Shown here: positions 25,525-34,173 of the stretch, piece by piece
Position numbering within the stretch: position 1 is the stretch's first letter
How the letters are laid out: each line of letters starts with the position of its first letter
Assembly (NCBI GenBank): GCA_963827705.1
Contig: CAWHBN010000021.1
Location: 62,001-126,000, forward strand
Direction: 5' to 3'
DNA: 64,000 bases
Source of the DNA: JACDAN01 sp963827705
GTDB taxonomy: Bacteria; Actinomycetota; Thermoleophilia; Gaiellales; Gaiellaceae
Notes under the pieces: model-generated
Databases searched by the model: none
What the model saw: the letters and a program-made list of their open reading frames with translations, nothing else
Told to the model about the DNA's origin: nothing
Made by a program: the position numbers and the translations under genes

Positions 25525-27960
25525 TCAGCCGCAGCCGCCTCGGCCGGCCGGGAAAAAAGCCTCCTGGACAGCCGTCTCATGCCCACCACCCTTCGCCGTG
25601 CCGCCGTCAACGACGTATGCAGCCCCGTTGCAGACGATCGCCTGGATCCCGTGCCGCGCGGTCGGCATCGGCGCCAGCCTGCGCCACGCATCCGCCTGCG
25701 GATCGTAGGATTCGACCGCGTCGCTTGCGCCAGCATCGGTCTCGCCGCCGATGACCACTATGCGCCCCTCGATCACGGCCGCCGCGAAACCGCCGCGTTG
25801 TGTGGGAATCGGCGCCAGGCCGGTGCTCCAAGCTCGCCGCGAAAAGTCGTACGCGTCGGTCGGCGAAAGCGTCGCGTCGATATCCACGGTTCGTCCCCCG
25901 ACTGCATAAAACCTGCTGTCGAGGACCGCAGCGTGGAAGTGCTCGCGGGCTCGTGGCATGTCGGGGAGCCTCGACCAGCGGTCGCGAACTGGGTCGTAGA
26001 CGTCGAACCACGGCACGGCCCGACCGTCCTGGAGACCGCCGGCATAGTAAATGAGGCCGTTGTGCACAGCGACCCCGCCCGCACCACGGGGGCGGGGCAT
26101 TGCTGCTCCCTTCGAGAACGTATTCGTCCGGGCGTCATAGACGAGAACGCTCCCGACCTCCGGCTCTGGCCAACGCCTGAGTCCGCCGATGTAGTAGATG
26201 CGGTCGCCAACCGCCACTGCCTGGATGTGATCGAGCGCCTCCGGGAGCGGGGCGACGTCTCGCCACGCATTCGTGCGAGGGGCGTATTCCTGTTGACGTC
26301 GGCTTCGTCCGCCGGCGGCGTAGAACTTATCGCGCACGCGGACGTACGAGACCTCCGCGCGCGGAAAGCCGGAGGGCGCGAGCGAGACCCAGCGTCCGGG
26401 GAGGACATCGTCGGGCTCGAGCACGGTAATGCCGCCCGTTGTGTGCGAGACGATCCAGATCGTTCCCGGAAACGGATCCGCATCGCCCTCCGCGACGATG
26501 TCCAAGGGGATGCCCGGGAGCTTCCGGAAGGTCTCTTTGCGGTCCACCTCCGTGCCGTCCTCGTTGAGCTCGAGCCGCGAGACGGTTCCGTCGAAGCTCA
26601 CGGTGAGGAGATCGCCCAGCAGCGCCCCGTCGAGGTTCCCGGCCGAGTACTCGGTCAGGCCGTTCGTCGACCCGACGAAATGCGCAATCCCGCGCTCCGA
26701 GATCGGGATGAACTCGCACTCCCGCGAGTTGACGCTCTCGATGGGTGACTCATTCCGCCCGCCGAAAACATTCACGCGACTGCCGCGAGTGGGATTCGGG
26801 TGACCTCCGTAGTAGCCCCTCTCGCTCACGTGATGGAGCGTGTCCAGCTCATAGGTGCCACCCTCCCGCCGCGCGTTCGTGCAGCCGGCGGGCACGTCTC
26901 CCCAGCCCGCATTCGCACCGTTGTCAACGACGAACATCTGCCCCTTGCGGGTGAGCACGACGTCGTAGGGATTCCGGAACCCCGTTGCGTGGAGCTGCAC
27001 CGGCCCGCCCGGAACGAGGCGCGCCTGATTTTGGCCATCGTCGCCGCCGAAAGGATCGTGTGAGCCACTGTCTCCATCGTCCAGTGTCGGGAGGTTGTAG
27101 GTCTCCATGCCGATTGCGCGCAGGTCGATGCTGAGGACTGCGGAGGAGAGGGCGTACTGCGGCAAGACTCCGAAGTGCGACGATGGCGCGCCCTTGTTCA
27201 CGTTTCCGCCCTGCGCGACGTACAGCGTCTGTCTTGCCCTATCTATGGCCAGCCCGTTCGTCGAGTGGTTCTCGCGCGATCGCGGAAGTCCACGGACGAG
27301 ATCTCGCCGCTGCCAGCCGCGGTCGGTCCGCGTGAGTAGCGAGAGGACGCCAGAGTTCGTGTCCGCATCCGTGGGCTCGAGTTTCTCGCCGCCGCCGATC
27401 CGCGGGTCGCTAGAGGTGGCGTAAATCTCGGGAGCGCTCGGTAGGCCGGTAACGAGAATCCCGGTCACCTGGCGGTCCTGGACGTTCGGAGCAAGGCGGC
27501 CATCGTCGTTGTGATTCGGTATGGCCCGCACGGCATCGATCACCTCGGTAGCCGTCACGCGGTACCGATTCGGGCCGAGGCGGCGAACCGAGTAGACCTT
27601 GATGCGCCCGTCCTGCTGTGCGACATACAGCCGTCCGTCGGGCCCGAACTGCAGCGACGTCGGCAATCGCGAGCTCGCGCCTTCGAGAACGCTGCTGCTG
27701 AAGTTCTCACGGCCCGGCTCCGAGGTGAGGAGATCGTGCAGCTCCTCGCGCGTTTCCTGAATTCTCTTCTTCGTGACATAGACGAGATAGCCGCGCGCGA
27801 AGTGGCTATCGGGAGCGAACACCATGATCACCGACGAAACGGCGAGCACGAGTCCGAACACCACGATGAGCGTGGCGCAGAGGATCAGGAGAAGTCGCCG
27901 AATCCGGCGCCGGCCTGGCGGGCGCGATGCCGCGCCCGTCTGACGGCGGCGCGGACTCAC
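25525..27960 (-). CDS. Membrane-anchored sorbosone-dehydrogenase-like/Kelch double propeller protein
   Basis: With start GTG 27960 the protein has 811 residues and is in GTGA overlap with the upstream deacetylase gene; the ORF to 28248 is only an open shadow of that gene. After a basic N-terminus there is one membrane helix (LLLILCATLIVVFGLVLAVS). Residues about 80-510 resemble the glucose/sorbosone dehydrogenase propeller (PTSLQFGPDGRLYVAQQDG, STNGLAIDR, TGFRNPYDVVLTRKGQMFVVDNG). Residues about 530-800 are Kelch repeats (YAAGGRSRRQQEYAP, YYIGGLRRWPEPEVG, YAVGGRTVDI, VVIGGETDAGASDAVESYD). The two propellers would face outside. A role in polymer modification or binding is an inference from context; catalytic activity of the first propeller is not established. 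Confidence 0.8.
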   Translation of the reverse strand: MSPRRRQTGAASRPPGRRRIRRLLLILCATLIVVFGLVLAVSSVIMVFAPDSHFARGYLVYVTKKRIQETREELHDLLTSEPGRENFSSSVLEGASSRLPTSLQFGPDGRLYVAQQDGRIKVYSVRRLGPNRYRVTATEVIDAVRAIPNHNDDGRLAPNVQDRQVTGILVTGLPSAPEIYATSSDPRIGGGEKLEPTDADTNSGVLSLLTRTDRGWQRRDLVRGLPRSRENHSTNGLAIDRARQTLYVAQGGNVNKGAPSSHFGVLPQYALSSAVLSIDLRAIGMETYNLPTLDDGDSGSHDPFGGDDGQNQARLVPGGPVQLHATGFRNPYDVVLTRKGQMFVVDNGANAGWGDVPAGCTNARREGGTYELDTLHHVSERGYYGGHPNPTRGSRVNVFGGRNESPIESVNSRECEFIPISERGIAHFVGSTNGLTEYSAGNLDGALLGDLLTVSFDGTVSRLELNEDGTEVDRKETFRKLPGIPLDIVAEGDADPFPGTIWIVSHTTGGITVLEPDDVLPGRWVSLAPSGFPRAEVSYVRVRDKFYAAGGRSRRQQEYAPRTNAWRDVAPLPEALDHIQAVAVGDRIYYIGGLRRWPEPEVGSVLVYDARTNTFSKGAAMPRPRGAGGVAVHNGLIYYAGGLQDGRAVPWFDVYDPVRDRWSRLPDMPRAREHFHAAVLDSRFYAVGGRTVDIDATLSPTDAYDFSRRAWSTGLAPIPTQRGGFAAAVIEGRIVVIGGETDAGASDAVESYDPQADAWRRLAPMPTARHGIQAIVCNGAAYVVDGGTAKGGGHETAVQEAFFPAGRGGCG

Positions 27961-28679
27961 GGCCGCGCTCCCGGCCGCCGTAACATCCTCGCTCCTCTCC
28001 GCCACGGCCGGAATCCCCGGTGCGCGAAGAGCATCTTGACTCGGAAGACAGCGAGGCTGTCGCCCCGGTATACGCCCACCCGAGACAGCGCGAAGGCGCC
28101 GGCTGAGCGATCTACGGCGAAACCCACCTCGTAGCCTGCCGCTGCCACCGCGCGGCACGCATGCGCGTCGAAAGCGCCGTGCGGATAGGAGAATGCCCGG
28201 GGCAACCTCCCGAGGAGATCGGCGAGGTGCTCGCGCGCTTCGCTGCATTGCCGACGCAGCTCCTCTTCATTCAACTCGGTTAGCCTTCGGTGGTCGAGTC
28301 CGTGGGCACCGATTTCGAAACCGGACCGGTGCAGCTCTCGAAGCTCGTCAGCGGAGACGATCCGCTCGGGGCTCGTTTCTTCACCGAGCAAGGCCGGCGA
28401 GACGAAGAGCAGCGCGGGCTGCCTCCGTCGGGCGAGGATCGGCTCCGCAATCTCGAGCACCGACACGTAGCCGTCGTCGAGGGTCAGGAGATACGGTCGG
28501 CGAGTGCTGCCGTTCTGCCGCGCAGCGAGAAAACCGTCGAGATCGACCGGCTGAAACCTTCGTTGCTCCAACAGGGCCAGCTGTCGCTCGAAATCAGTCT
28601 CGAGAACGAGGAGATTGTCTGGGTCGCCTTCCGGACGAGCGCGGCAGAAGCCATGGTAGACGAGGCAGATGGGCTCCAT
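27957..28679 (-). CDS. Polysaccharide deacetylase (NodB homology, CE4)
   Basis: The 240-residue enzyme shows CE4 motif 1 TLDDGY (metal and catalytic Asp), motif 2 as HGLDHRRL (metal-binding His residues), motif 3 YPHGAFD and a late aromatic/hydrophobic segment. These enzymes remove N-acetyl groups from GlcNAc-type polymers such as peptidoglycan or poly-GlcNAc. No signal peptide is visible, so it may act on lipid-linked intermediates in the cytoplasm. It starts at ATG 28679, two bases after the lysS stop, and overlaps the next gene (GTGA), which ties the polysaccharide genes to the lysS transcript. Confidence 0.88.
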   Translation of the reverse strand: MEPICLVYHGFCRARPEGDPDNLLVLETDFERQLALLEQRRFQPVDLDGFLAARQNGSTRRPYLLTLDDGYVSVLEIAEPILARRRQPALLFVSPALLGEETSPERIVSADELRELHRSGFEIGAHGLDHRRLTELNEEELRRQCSEAREHLADLLGRLPRAFSYPHGAFDAHACRAVAAAGYEVGFAVDRSAGAFALSRVGVYRGDSLAVFRVKMLFAHRGFRPWRRGARMLRRPGARP

Positions 28680-28681
28680 TG

Positions 28682-30065
28682 CTATTCCGTGCTGCCGTGG
28701 TGATTGCGCGACCTGAGCGCAGGAAACAGGATCACGTCCCTGATCGTGTCCCGTCCGGTCAGCACCATCGTCAGCCGGTCGATCCCGACGCCGAGGCCGC
28801 CCGTCGGGGGCATTCCGTACGCCAGCGCCTCGACGTAGTCCGGGTCACCCTGCTCGCCGCCGACCTCTGACGCCTGCTGCGCGAACCGCTCGGCTTGCTC
28901 GTCCGGGTCGTTCAGCTCGCTGAAGGCGTTGCCCAGCTCCGTGCCGCCGACGAAGAACTCGAACCGCTCGACGATCGAGGGGTCGTCGTCGGTAGTCCGG
29001 GCGAACGGGGACAGCTCGACCGGGTAGTCATGGAGGATCGACGGCTCGATCAGGGCCGGCTCGACGAACGAGGTCAGCGCGTGGTCGACGAGCTGCGCCC
29101 AGCTCCGGTCGGCCTTCGTGTCGATTCCCCGCTCCTCGAGCCGGGTGCGCAGATCGTCGGCGTCACGGGTCCAGAGCCCGTGCTCCTCGAGCGCGTCGAG
29201 CAGCTTGACGCGCCGCCAGGGCCGCGCGAGATCGACCTCGTGGCCGCGGTAGCTGACCTTCGTCGTCCCGTTGATGGTCTGCGCAAGGTGCTCGACGAGG
29301 CGCTCGATCCGCTCCATCGTGTCGCGGTAGTCGGCGTATGCCTCGTACCACTCGAGCTGCGTGAACTCGGGCTGGTGCTTGTAGGAGATGCCCTCGTTCC
29401 GGAAATCCTTGCTGAGCTCGTAGACCTTGTCGAGGCCGCCGACGATCAGGCGCTTGAGGTAGAGCTCGTCGGCGATCCGGAGGTAGTAGTCCTGGTCGAG
29501 GTTGTTGTAGTGGGTGGCGAACGGCTCGGCGAACCCGCCTCCGTAGCTCGGCTGGAGGATCGGCGTCTCGACCTCGACGAAGCCCTCCGAGTCGAGCCAG
29601 CGTCGGGCCTCCGCGACGATCCGCGTTCTCGTGAGCGCGAGCTCGCGCGACTCCTCGTTCATCAGGAGGTCGAGGTAGCGCTGGCGGTACCGCGTCTCCG
29701 TGTCCTGAACGCCGTGGAAGGTGTCCGGCAGCGGCCGCTTGATCTTGGCCAGCAAGCGTCAGCTCGTCGACGGCCAGCGACGGCTCGCCGCGCCGTGTCT
29801 TCGTAGGACGGCCCTCGGCGCCGACGATGTCGCCGAGGTCGAGGTCGACGGGGCCGGTCCGCTCCCGCGCGCAGAGCAGCTGGATTCGCCCCGACCGGTC
29901 GACGAGGTCCAGGAAGACGAGCTTCCCCATGTCCCGCCGGGCCATGACCCGGCCGGCTATGCGCCTGCTCTCCTCGGCCTCCTGCCCGGCCTCGAGCGGC
30001 TCGGCCTCCTCGCGGACCGACGCGATCTCGACACGGTCCGGGAACCGCTTCGGCAGCCCGCTCAT
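28682..30065 (-). CDS. lysS: Lysine--tRNA ligase, class II (frameshifted)
   Basis: Charges tRNA-Lys. The N-terminal OB-fold anticodon-binding part (from ATG 30065, MSGLPKRFPDR, with RVMARRDMGKLVFLDLVD) lies in one frame and the catalytic domain in another. Dropping one base near 29754 joins them as DELTLLAKIKRPLPDTFHG. Class II motifs follow: motif 2 in KDFRNEGISYKHQPEFTQLE and motif 3 in GLGVGIDRLTM. The repaired length is about 460 residues, slightly short of the usual 490-500 because the N-terminal extension is small. It is essential and shows no other sign of decay, so the extra base is probably a sequence error. Confidence 0.95.
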
Positions 30066-30086
30066 GGCGGCCGAGTCTATGCTTGG

Positions 30087-30671
30087 CTAGCCCCAGACCA
30101 GCCAGCCGACGAACAGGCCGCCGACGAACGAGGCGGCGCCGGCGGCAAGAGCAACCGTGGGGAGGCGCTCAGCGGGGTTGCGTGGCTTGCGACGCTCGTT
30201 GAGGCTGGGCAGCCCGGCCGGAACGTACGGCGGGGCGTCCAAGCCGAGCTGGCGGAACGACGAGACCCAGACGTCCTCCGGCGGCGCTCCGAGGGCGCGC
30301 AGCGCCTGCAGCGCCACACCTTGGCCCTCGTGGAGAAGCGCGATCAGGAGGTGCTGCGTGCCGATCGCGTGGTGACCAAACGTCTCCGCGTCCTCGATGG
30401 ACATCTCGAAGATCTTCTTCATGCGGGGCGTAAGTGGAAGCTGGCCAGCGGGCGGCTCCTCGTCCCCCTCGCCGATGTTCTCGACGATCCACTCGCGAGC
30501 CGCTGCGAGCTGAACCCCGTGCGCTCCGAGCGTCGTCGCAGCGCGGCCGTTCTCGCGCAGGAGCCCCAAGAGCAGATGCTCGGTGCCGATGTAGCCGTGC
30601 CGGAGCTTGCGAGCCTCCTCCTGGGCGAGCACGACGACCTGCCGAGCGCTCTCGGTGAACCGCTCGAACAT
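30087..30671 (-). CDS. Membrane-anchored stand-alone Clp-N domain protein
   Basis: The 194-residue protein has two Clp-N repeats (residues about 1-75, RHGYIGTEHLLLGLL, and 80-145, GHHAIGTQHLLIALL) closely like the first 145 residues of ClpC in this window. It lacks any AAA+ domain. After a Pro-rich linker it ends in one hydrophobic helix (LAAGAASFVGGLFVGWLVWG), probably a tail anchor. Soluble ClpN-only proteins related to ClpS/ClpC adaptors are known; a tail-anchored version suggests an adaptor or decoy that brings substrates or ClpC itself to the membrane. This is inference. It lies between greA and lysS on the same strand, with 21 bases to lysS. Confidence 0.8.
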   Translation of the reverse strand: MFERFTESARQVVVLAQEEARKLRHGYIGTEHLLLGLLRENGRAATTLGAHGVQLAAAREWIVENIGEGDEEPPAGQLPLTPRMKKIFEMSIEDAETFGHHAIGTQHLLIALLHEGQGVALQALRALGAPPEDVWVSSFRQLGLDAPPYVPAGLPSLNERRKPRNPAERLPTVALAAGAASFVGGLFVGWLVWG

Positions 30672-30722
30672 CGATCGAGGGTAACGCCGAGCCCGGCTAG
30701 CCCCGGCCTCGGATGTCTCGAA

Positions 30723-31199
30723 TCAGGCGGCTTTGATCTCGAGAATTTTGTACTTCAGGGCCTTGCCCTTGGGCGTCGAGACCTCGACGGTCTCGCCCTT
30801 CTTCTTCCCGAGAATTGCGCGGCCGACAGGCGACTCGTTCGAGAGCTTCTGCTCGAGGGGGTTCGCCTCCGCGGAGCCGACGATGTGGTACTCGACCGTC
30901 TCCTTGGCGGCGACGTCACGCAGCCGGACCTTCGATCCGACGCTGACGACGTCCTTCGAGATCTCCTTCTTGTCGATCACGCGGGCCGCCAACAGACGCT
31001 CCTCGAGCTGGGCGATCCTGTGCTCGAGCATCGCCTGCTCGTTCTTGGCGTGGTCGTACTCGGCGTTCTCGCTGATGTCGCCGAACTCGCGCGCGATGCG
31101 GATCCGGTCGGCGACCTCTCTGCGCTTGTCGGTCGAGAGATACTGGATCTCGTCCTTCAGCTTCTTGTAACCCTCGGGGGTGAGGATCACTTCCTTCAC
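30723..31199 (-). CDS. greA: Transcription elongation factor GreA
   Basis: GreA rescues backtracked RNA polymerase by stimulating transcript cleavage in the secondary channel. GTG 31199 (MKEVILTPEGYKKLKDEI) is preceded by AGGAGG with an eight-base spacer. The 158-residue length is canonical. The N-terminal coiled coil carries the acidic tip REFGDISENAEYDHAK (Asp and Glu residues for Mg). The C-terminal FKBP-like domain contains SPVGRAILGKKKGETVEV. The long minus-strand ORF reaching 32321 is only an open frame antisense to dus. Confidence 0.96.
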   Translation of the reverse strand: MKEVILTPEGYKKLKDEIQYLSTDKRREVADRIRIAREFGDISENAEYDHAKNEQAMLEHRIAQLEERLLAARVIDKKEISKDVVSVGSKVRLRDVAAKETVEYHIVGSAEANPLEQKLSNESPVGRAILGKKKGETVEVSTPKGKALKYKILEIKAA

Positions 31200-31262
31200 G
31201 TCAATGGCCTCCTGACCCAAAAAAACGCGCGGCCCGAAGAAAGGCCGTCGCGGAAGGCGCGC

Positions 31263-32378
31263 ATGGTAGCGACGCCGGAGGACGACGTCAACAGGCATTT
31301 CGCTACCTTTTCCCGCTCTGTGCAGGTAAATCTTCGGACACCCTGGAGAATCCGCGATGTCGAGATCCCGACACGCGTCGTCCTGGCCCCGATGGCAGGT
31401 GTCAGCGTGCAGGCATTTCGCCGTCAGGGGCGCCGGTACGGGGCCGGGCTCGTGTGCTCGGAGATGGTCAGCTGCTCGGGGCTCGAGCACCGGAACGAGC
31501 GCACCCTCGGCTATCTCCGGATCGCGTCCGACGAGCATCCGCTCGCGATCCAGATCTTCGGCGGCGACCCGGCGGCGATGGCCGAAGCGGCGCGCATGGT
31601 CGAGGCGGCAGGGGCCGACCTCGTGGACATCAACTTCGGCTGCCCGGTCAAGAAGGTGACGAAGACGGGGGCCGGAGCAACGTGTCTCGGCGAGCCCGAT
31701 CGCGCGGCCGCGATCGTCCGGGCCGTGGCCGAGGCGGTCTCGGTCCCGGTCTCCGTGAAGATGCGCCGGGGCCTGGAGAACGGCTCGCGCGCCTGCCTGG
31801 AGCTCGGCCCGCGGCTCGTTGACGCGGGCGCGGCGACGCTGACGCTGCACCCGAGATCCGCGAAGCAGATGTACACCGGGGAGGCCGACCACTCGCTGAC
31901 GGCCGAGCTGGTCGAACGCGTGGACGCTCCGGTCATCGCCTCGGGCGACGTGACCTCGCGCGCACGTGCTCAGACGCTGCTCGCCACGACCGGCGCGGCC
32001 GCCGTGATGGTCGGGCGGGCCGCGCAGGGCAACCCGTGGGCGATCCGCGAGATCGTCGGCGACTCGGACGAGGAGCCGACCCGGGAGGAAGTCGTCGCCG
32101 AGCTCGTGCTGTTCATGCGTGAGACCGCGCGGGAGCTCGGCGAGCGCAAGGCCACCGGCTTCCTGAAGAAGTTCTATGGCTGGTACCTCGGCCGGGGCCG
32201 CTTCCCCAGGTCGTTCAAGCAGGAGCTCGTCGAGCTGGAGACCATCTCGGAGGTCGAGGAGCGCCTGTTCGCCGCCGCGCCGGGCGCACACTTCGTCCTC
32301 TCCCGCCTCGAGCAGGAGCACCCGCGCCTGGACGAGGTCGAGCTCGACCTTCCGATTTCCATCTACGGCGGCGGCTAA
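31263..32378 (+). CDS. dus: tRNA-dihydrouridine synthase
   Basis: FMN enzyme that reduces uridines in tRNA D-loops. Start ATG 31263 has GGAAGG six bases upstream (GTG 31320 is the alternative), giving 371 residues. Family features: VVLAPMAGVSVQAFRRQGRR, the FMN site VDINFGCPVKKVTKTGAGAT with the catalytic Cys after the conserved G, VSVKMRRGLENGS, LTLHPRSAKQMYTG, VIASGDVTSRA and VMVGRAAQGNPW. It has the NifR3/DusB layout with a C-terminal helical tRNA-binding domain (FLKKFYGWYLGRGRFPRSFK). It is divergent from greA. Confidence 0.94.
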   Translation: MVATPEDDVNRHFATFSRSVQVNLRTPWRIRDVEIPTRVVLAPMAGVSVQAFRRQGRRYGAGLVCSEMVSCSGLEHRNERTLGYLRIASDEHPLAIQIFGGDPAAMAEAARMVEAAGADLVDINFGCPVKKVTKTGAGATCLGEPDRAAAIVRAVAEAVSVPVSVKMRRGLENGSRACLELGPRLVDAGAATLTLHPRSAKQMYTGEADHSLTAELVERVDAPVIASGDVTSRARAQTLLATTGAAAVMVGRAAQGNPWAIREIVGDSDEEPTREEVVAELVLFMRETARELGERKATGFLKKFYGWYLGRGRFPRSFKQELVELETISEVEERLFAAAPGAHFVLSRLEQEHPRLDEVELDLPISIYGGG

Positions 32379-32443
32379 CCAGGAGATTCGACCGGGCGCC
32401 TAGTGGGAACCACCCATCTCGACCCACGAAAGGGGTGCACGAG

Positions 32444-33227
32444 ATGGCAACAGAAACCAGGGAAAGACAGGACACGCGGGTCGACGAGAAGGTCGATACC
32501 GCGAGACCTGTCGAGACACGCACCGAGCGCGAGACGAGCACGGATCCGTACGCCGGGATTCATGCGGCGCGCGAGCGCTTCGGCGGCATTGACATTCCCG
32601 CGAGCGCTCGTCGGGATGCTGACAGCGCTCTCGACGGTGATCATCCTCGCCGGGCTGGTCGGCGCGGCCTTCGGCGTCGTCGGCTACCAGACCGGGCTGG
32701 AAGAGAACGCCGAGGACCTGTCGATGGGAAGCCTGATCGGCGGAGTGGCGATTCTCTTCGTCGCCTACCTCATCGGCGGCTGGGCTGCGGGCCGGATCGC
32801 ACGCTATGACGGCGCCCGTAACGGCTTCGCAACCGGCGTCTGGACGCTGGTCTTCGCCGCGATCCTCGCGGGTCTCGGCGCCTGGGCCGGCGCGGAGTAC
32901 GACGTCTTCGAGAACGTCGACCTGCCGCAGTGGTTCGACAGCGACGCCTTCACGACGGCCGCGATCGCCAGCGGGATCGGCGCAGTCGTGGCGATGTTCG
33001 TCGGCGGGATCATCGGCGGCTTCTGGGGCGAGCGGTACCACCGCCGCGCCGATGCCACGATCGCCGACACGCGGCGCTCGACCGTCCGCACCGATCATCG
33101 GACGGACGACCGGGTCACGCACGACGACGGTGATGTGCCCGCTCCGGCGGCGTACGACCGCACGCGCGACACGAACGACGACGGCAACGTGCCCGCGCCG
33201 GCGGCGCACGACCGCACGCGCGACTGA
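32444..33227 (+). CDS. Four-helix membrane protein with acidic/Pro-Ala repeat tail (frameshifted)
   Basis: ATG 32444 (MATETRERQDTRVDEKVDTA) has an AGGGG site upstream. The charged N-terminus runs to FGGIDIP, where the frame breaks; dropping one base near 32600 joins it to ALVGMLTALSTVIILAGLVG and three further membrane segments (MGSLIGGVAILFVAYLIGGW, TGVWTLVFAAILAGLGAW, IASGIGAVVAMFVGGIIGGF). The 80-residue cytoplasmic-type tail ends in two copies of an 18-residue unit (DDGDVPAPAAYDRTRD...). About 260 residues after repair. I do not recognise a named family; glycine-rich helices of this kind occur in stress-related actinobacterial membrane proteins. Its transcription ends at the strong hairpin at 33234. 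Confidence 0.65.
33123..33224 (+). repeat. Two tandem 54-base units at the 3' end of the membrane protein gene
   Basis: Units 33123-33170 and 33177-33224 are near-identical (gacgacggtgatgtgcccg and gacgacggcaacgtgcccg), with a period of 54 bases or 18 residues. They encode DDGDVPAPAAYDRTRD and DDGNVPAPAAHDRTRD just before the stop. Confidence 0.8.
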
Positions 33228-33233
33228 ATCGCA

Positions 33234-33259
33234 GTAGGGGCGGCTTCGGCCGCCCCTAC
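33234..33259. terminator. Bidirectional hairpin terminator with UUCG loop
   Basis: A perfect 11-bp GC-rich stem (GTAGGGGCGGC 33234-33244, GCCGCCCCTAC 33249-33259) closes a TTCG tetraloop. It lies 7 bases after the membrane-protein stop and includes the coaX stop codon (33256-33258) on the other strand, so it can terminate both convergent transcripts. Confidence 0.75.
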
Positions 33260-34006
33260 CGATTCCGTTCCCAGAGAATCCTGAGCCCCTCGAGCGTGAG
33301 GAAGGGGTCGACCTTCTCGATCGTGCGCGCGTGCGGGACGATCAGATCTGCGAGTCCGCCGGTCGCGATCGCGGGCGCCTCCGCGCCGAGCTCGCCACGG
33401 ATCCGCGTCACGATCTCGTCGACCTGGCCCGTGAACCCGTAGACGAGCCCCGACTGGAGCGCCGACGCTGTCGTCTTGCCGATCACCGTCTCCGGCGCCG
33501 AGAAGTCGATTCGGAAGAGGCGGGCCGCGCGCGCGAACAGGGCGTCCATCGAGACCTCGATCCCGGGAGCCAGGACGCCGCCGACGTACTCGCCCTCCGA
33601 GTGAGACGACGTCGAAGTTCGTCGAGGTGCCGAAGTCGACGACGATCGCCGGCGCGCCGTACCGCTCCAGCGCCCCGACGGCGTTGGCGATCCGGTCCGG
33701 CCCCACCTCGCGCGGGTCGTCGTAGCGGATGGGGATGCCGGTCTTCGCCCCCGGGCCGACGACGAGGACGGGCGCATGGGCCCAGCGCTCACCGAAGTCC
33801 TCGTACGCCTGGACGAGCGGCGGCACCGTCGAGCTGAGGCAGATGCCGTCCACCGCGTCGAGGTCGAGCAGACCTGAGAGGAGGACGCCGAGCTCGTCGC
33901 CCGTGCGGTCGCGCTCGGTCGCGACACGCCAGTGCTCGCCGAGCTCACCGTCCTGGAACAGACCGAAGACGGTCTGCGTGTTGCCGGCGTCTACTGCAAG
34001 GAGCAT
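33256..34006 (-). CDS. coaX: Type III pantothenate kinase (frameshifted)
   Basis: Catalyses the first step of coenzyme A synthesis. ATG 34006 begins MLLAVDAGNTQTVFGLFQDG with the ASKHA phosphate-1 motif DAGNTQT. Next come YDDPREVGPDRIANAVGALE and DFGTSTNFDVVS. There the frame breaks: dropping one base near 33601 continues as SEGEYVGGVLAPGIEVSMDA and IATGGLADLI to the stop at 33256. The repaired protein has 249 residues, normal for CoaX. The single extra base in an essential metabolic gene is most likely a sequence error. Confidence 0.93.
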
Positions 34007-34020
34007 CGGCTAGGCACTGA

Positions 34021-34140
34021 CGCCTCCGGCGTGGCGCTCGCGGTGCGATGCCGGAGGGGACAGTGTTTCTAACACGGCCCCGGAGAGCAGCGTGCCGCGA
34101 GCGCCACGAGGCGGACGGCGGAGCCGGGCTTCGCCCGGCT
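34021..34140. repeat. Nested inverted repeats between coaX and DUF2469 gene
   Basis: A 13-bp perfect inverted repeat (34031-34043 GTGGCGCTCGCGG; 34095-34107 CCGCGAGCGCCAC) is extended outward by six more pairs (CGCCTC 34021-34026 with GAGGCG 34108-34113) across a four-base bulge. A smaller hairpin (GTGTT-TCT-AACAC) sits inside. Directly beside it is a second hairpin, AGCCGGGC 34122-34129 with GCCCGGCT 34133-34140. The block lies upstream of coaX and downstream of the DUF2469 gene, so it may act as a terminator or attenuator, or be a REP-like element. Confidence 0.6.
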
Positions 34141-34173
34141 TGGCCGACTGCCGGCCGGTGGCGTCAGCAAGAA

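Noticed and set aside
29721..31262. N-terminal 514 residues of the long plus-strand ORF ending in dus
   Set aside because: The part before 31263 is antisense to lysS, the Clp-N gene and greA and carries no family features; dus alone is real.
33123..33224. CRISPR-like repeat pair
   Set aside because: Only two units, in frame within a coding tail, with no spacers; it is a protein repeat.
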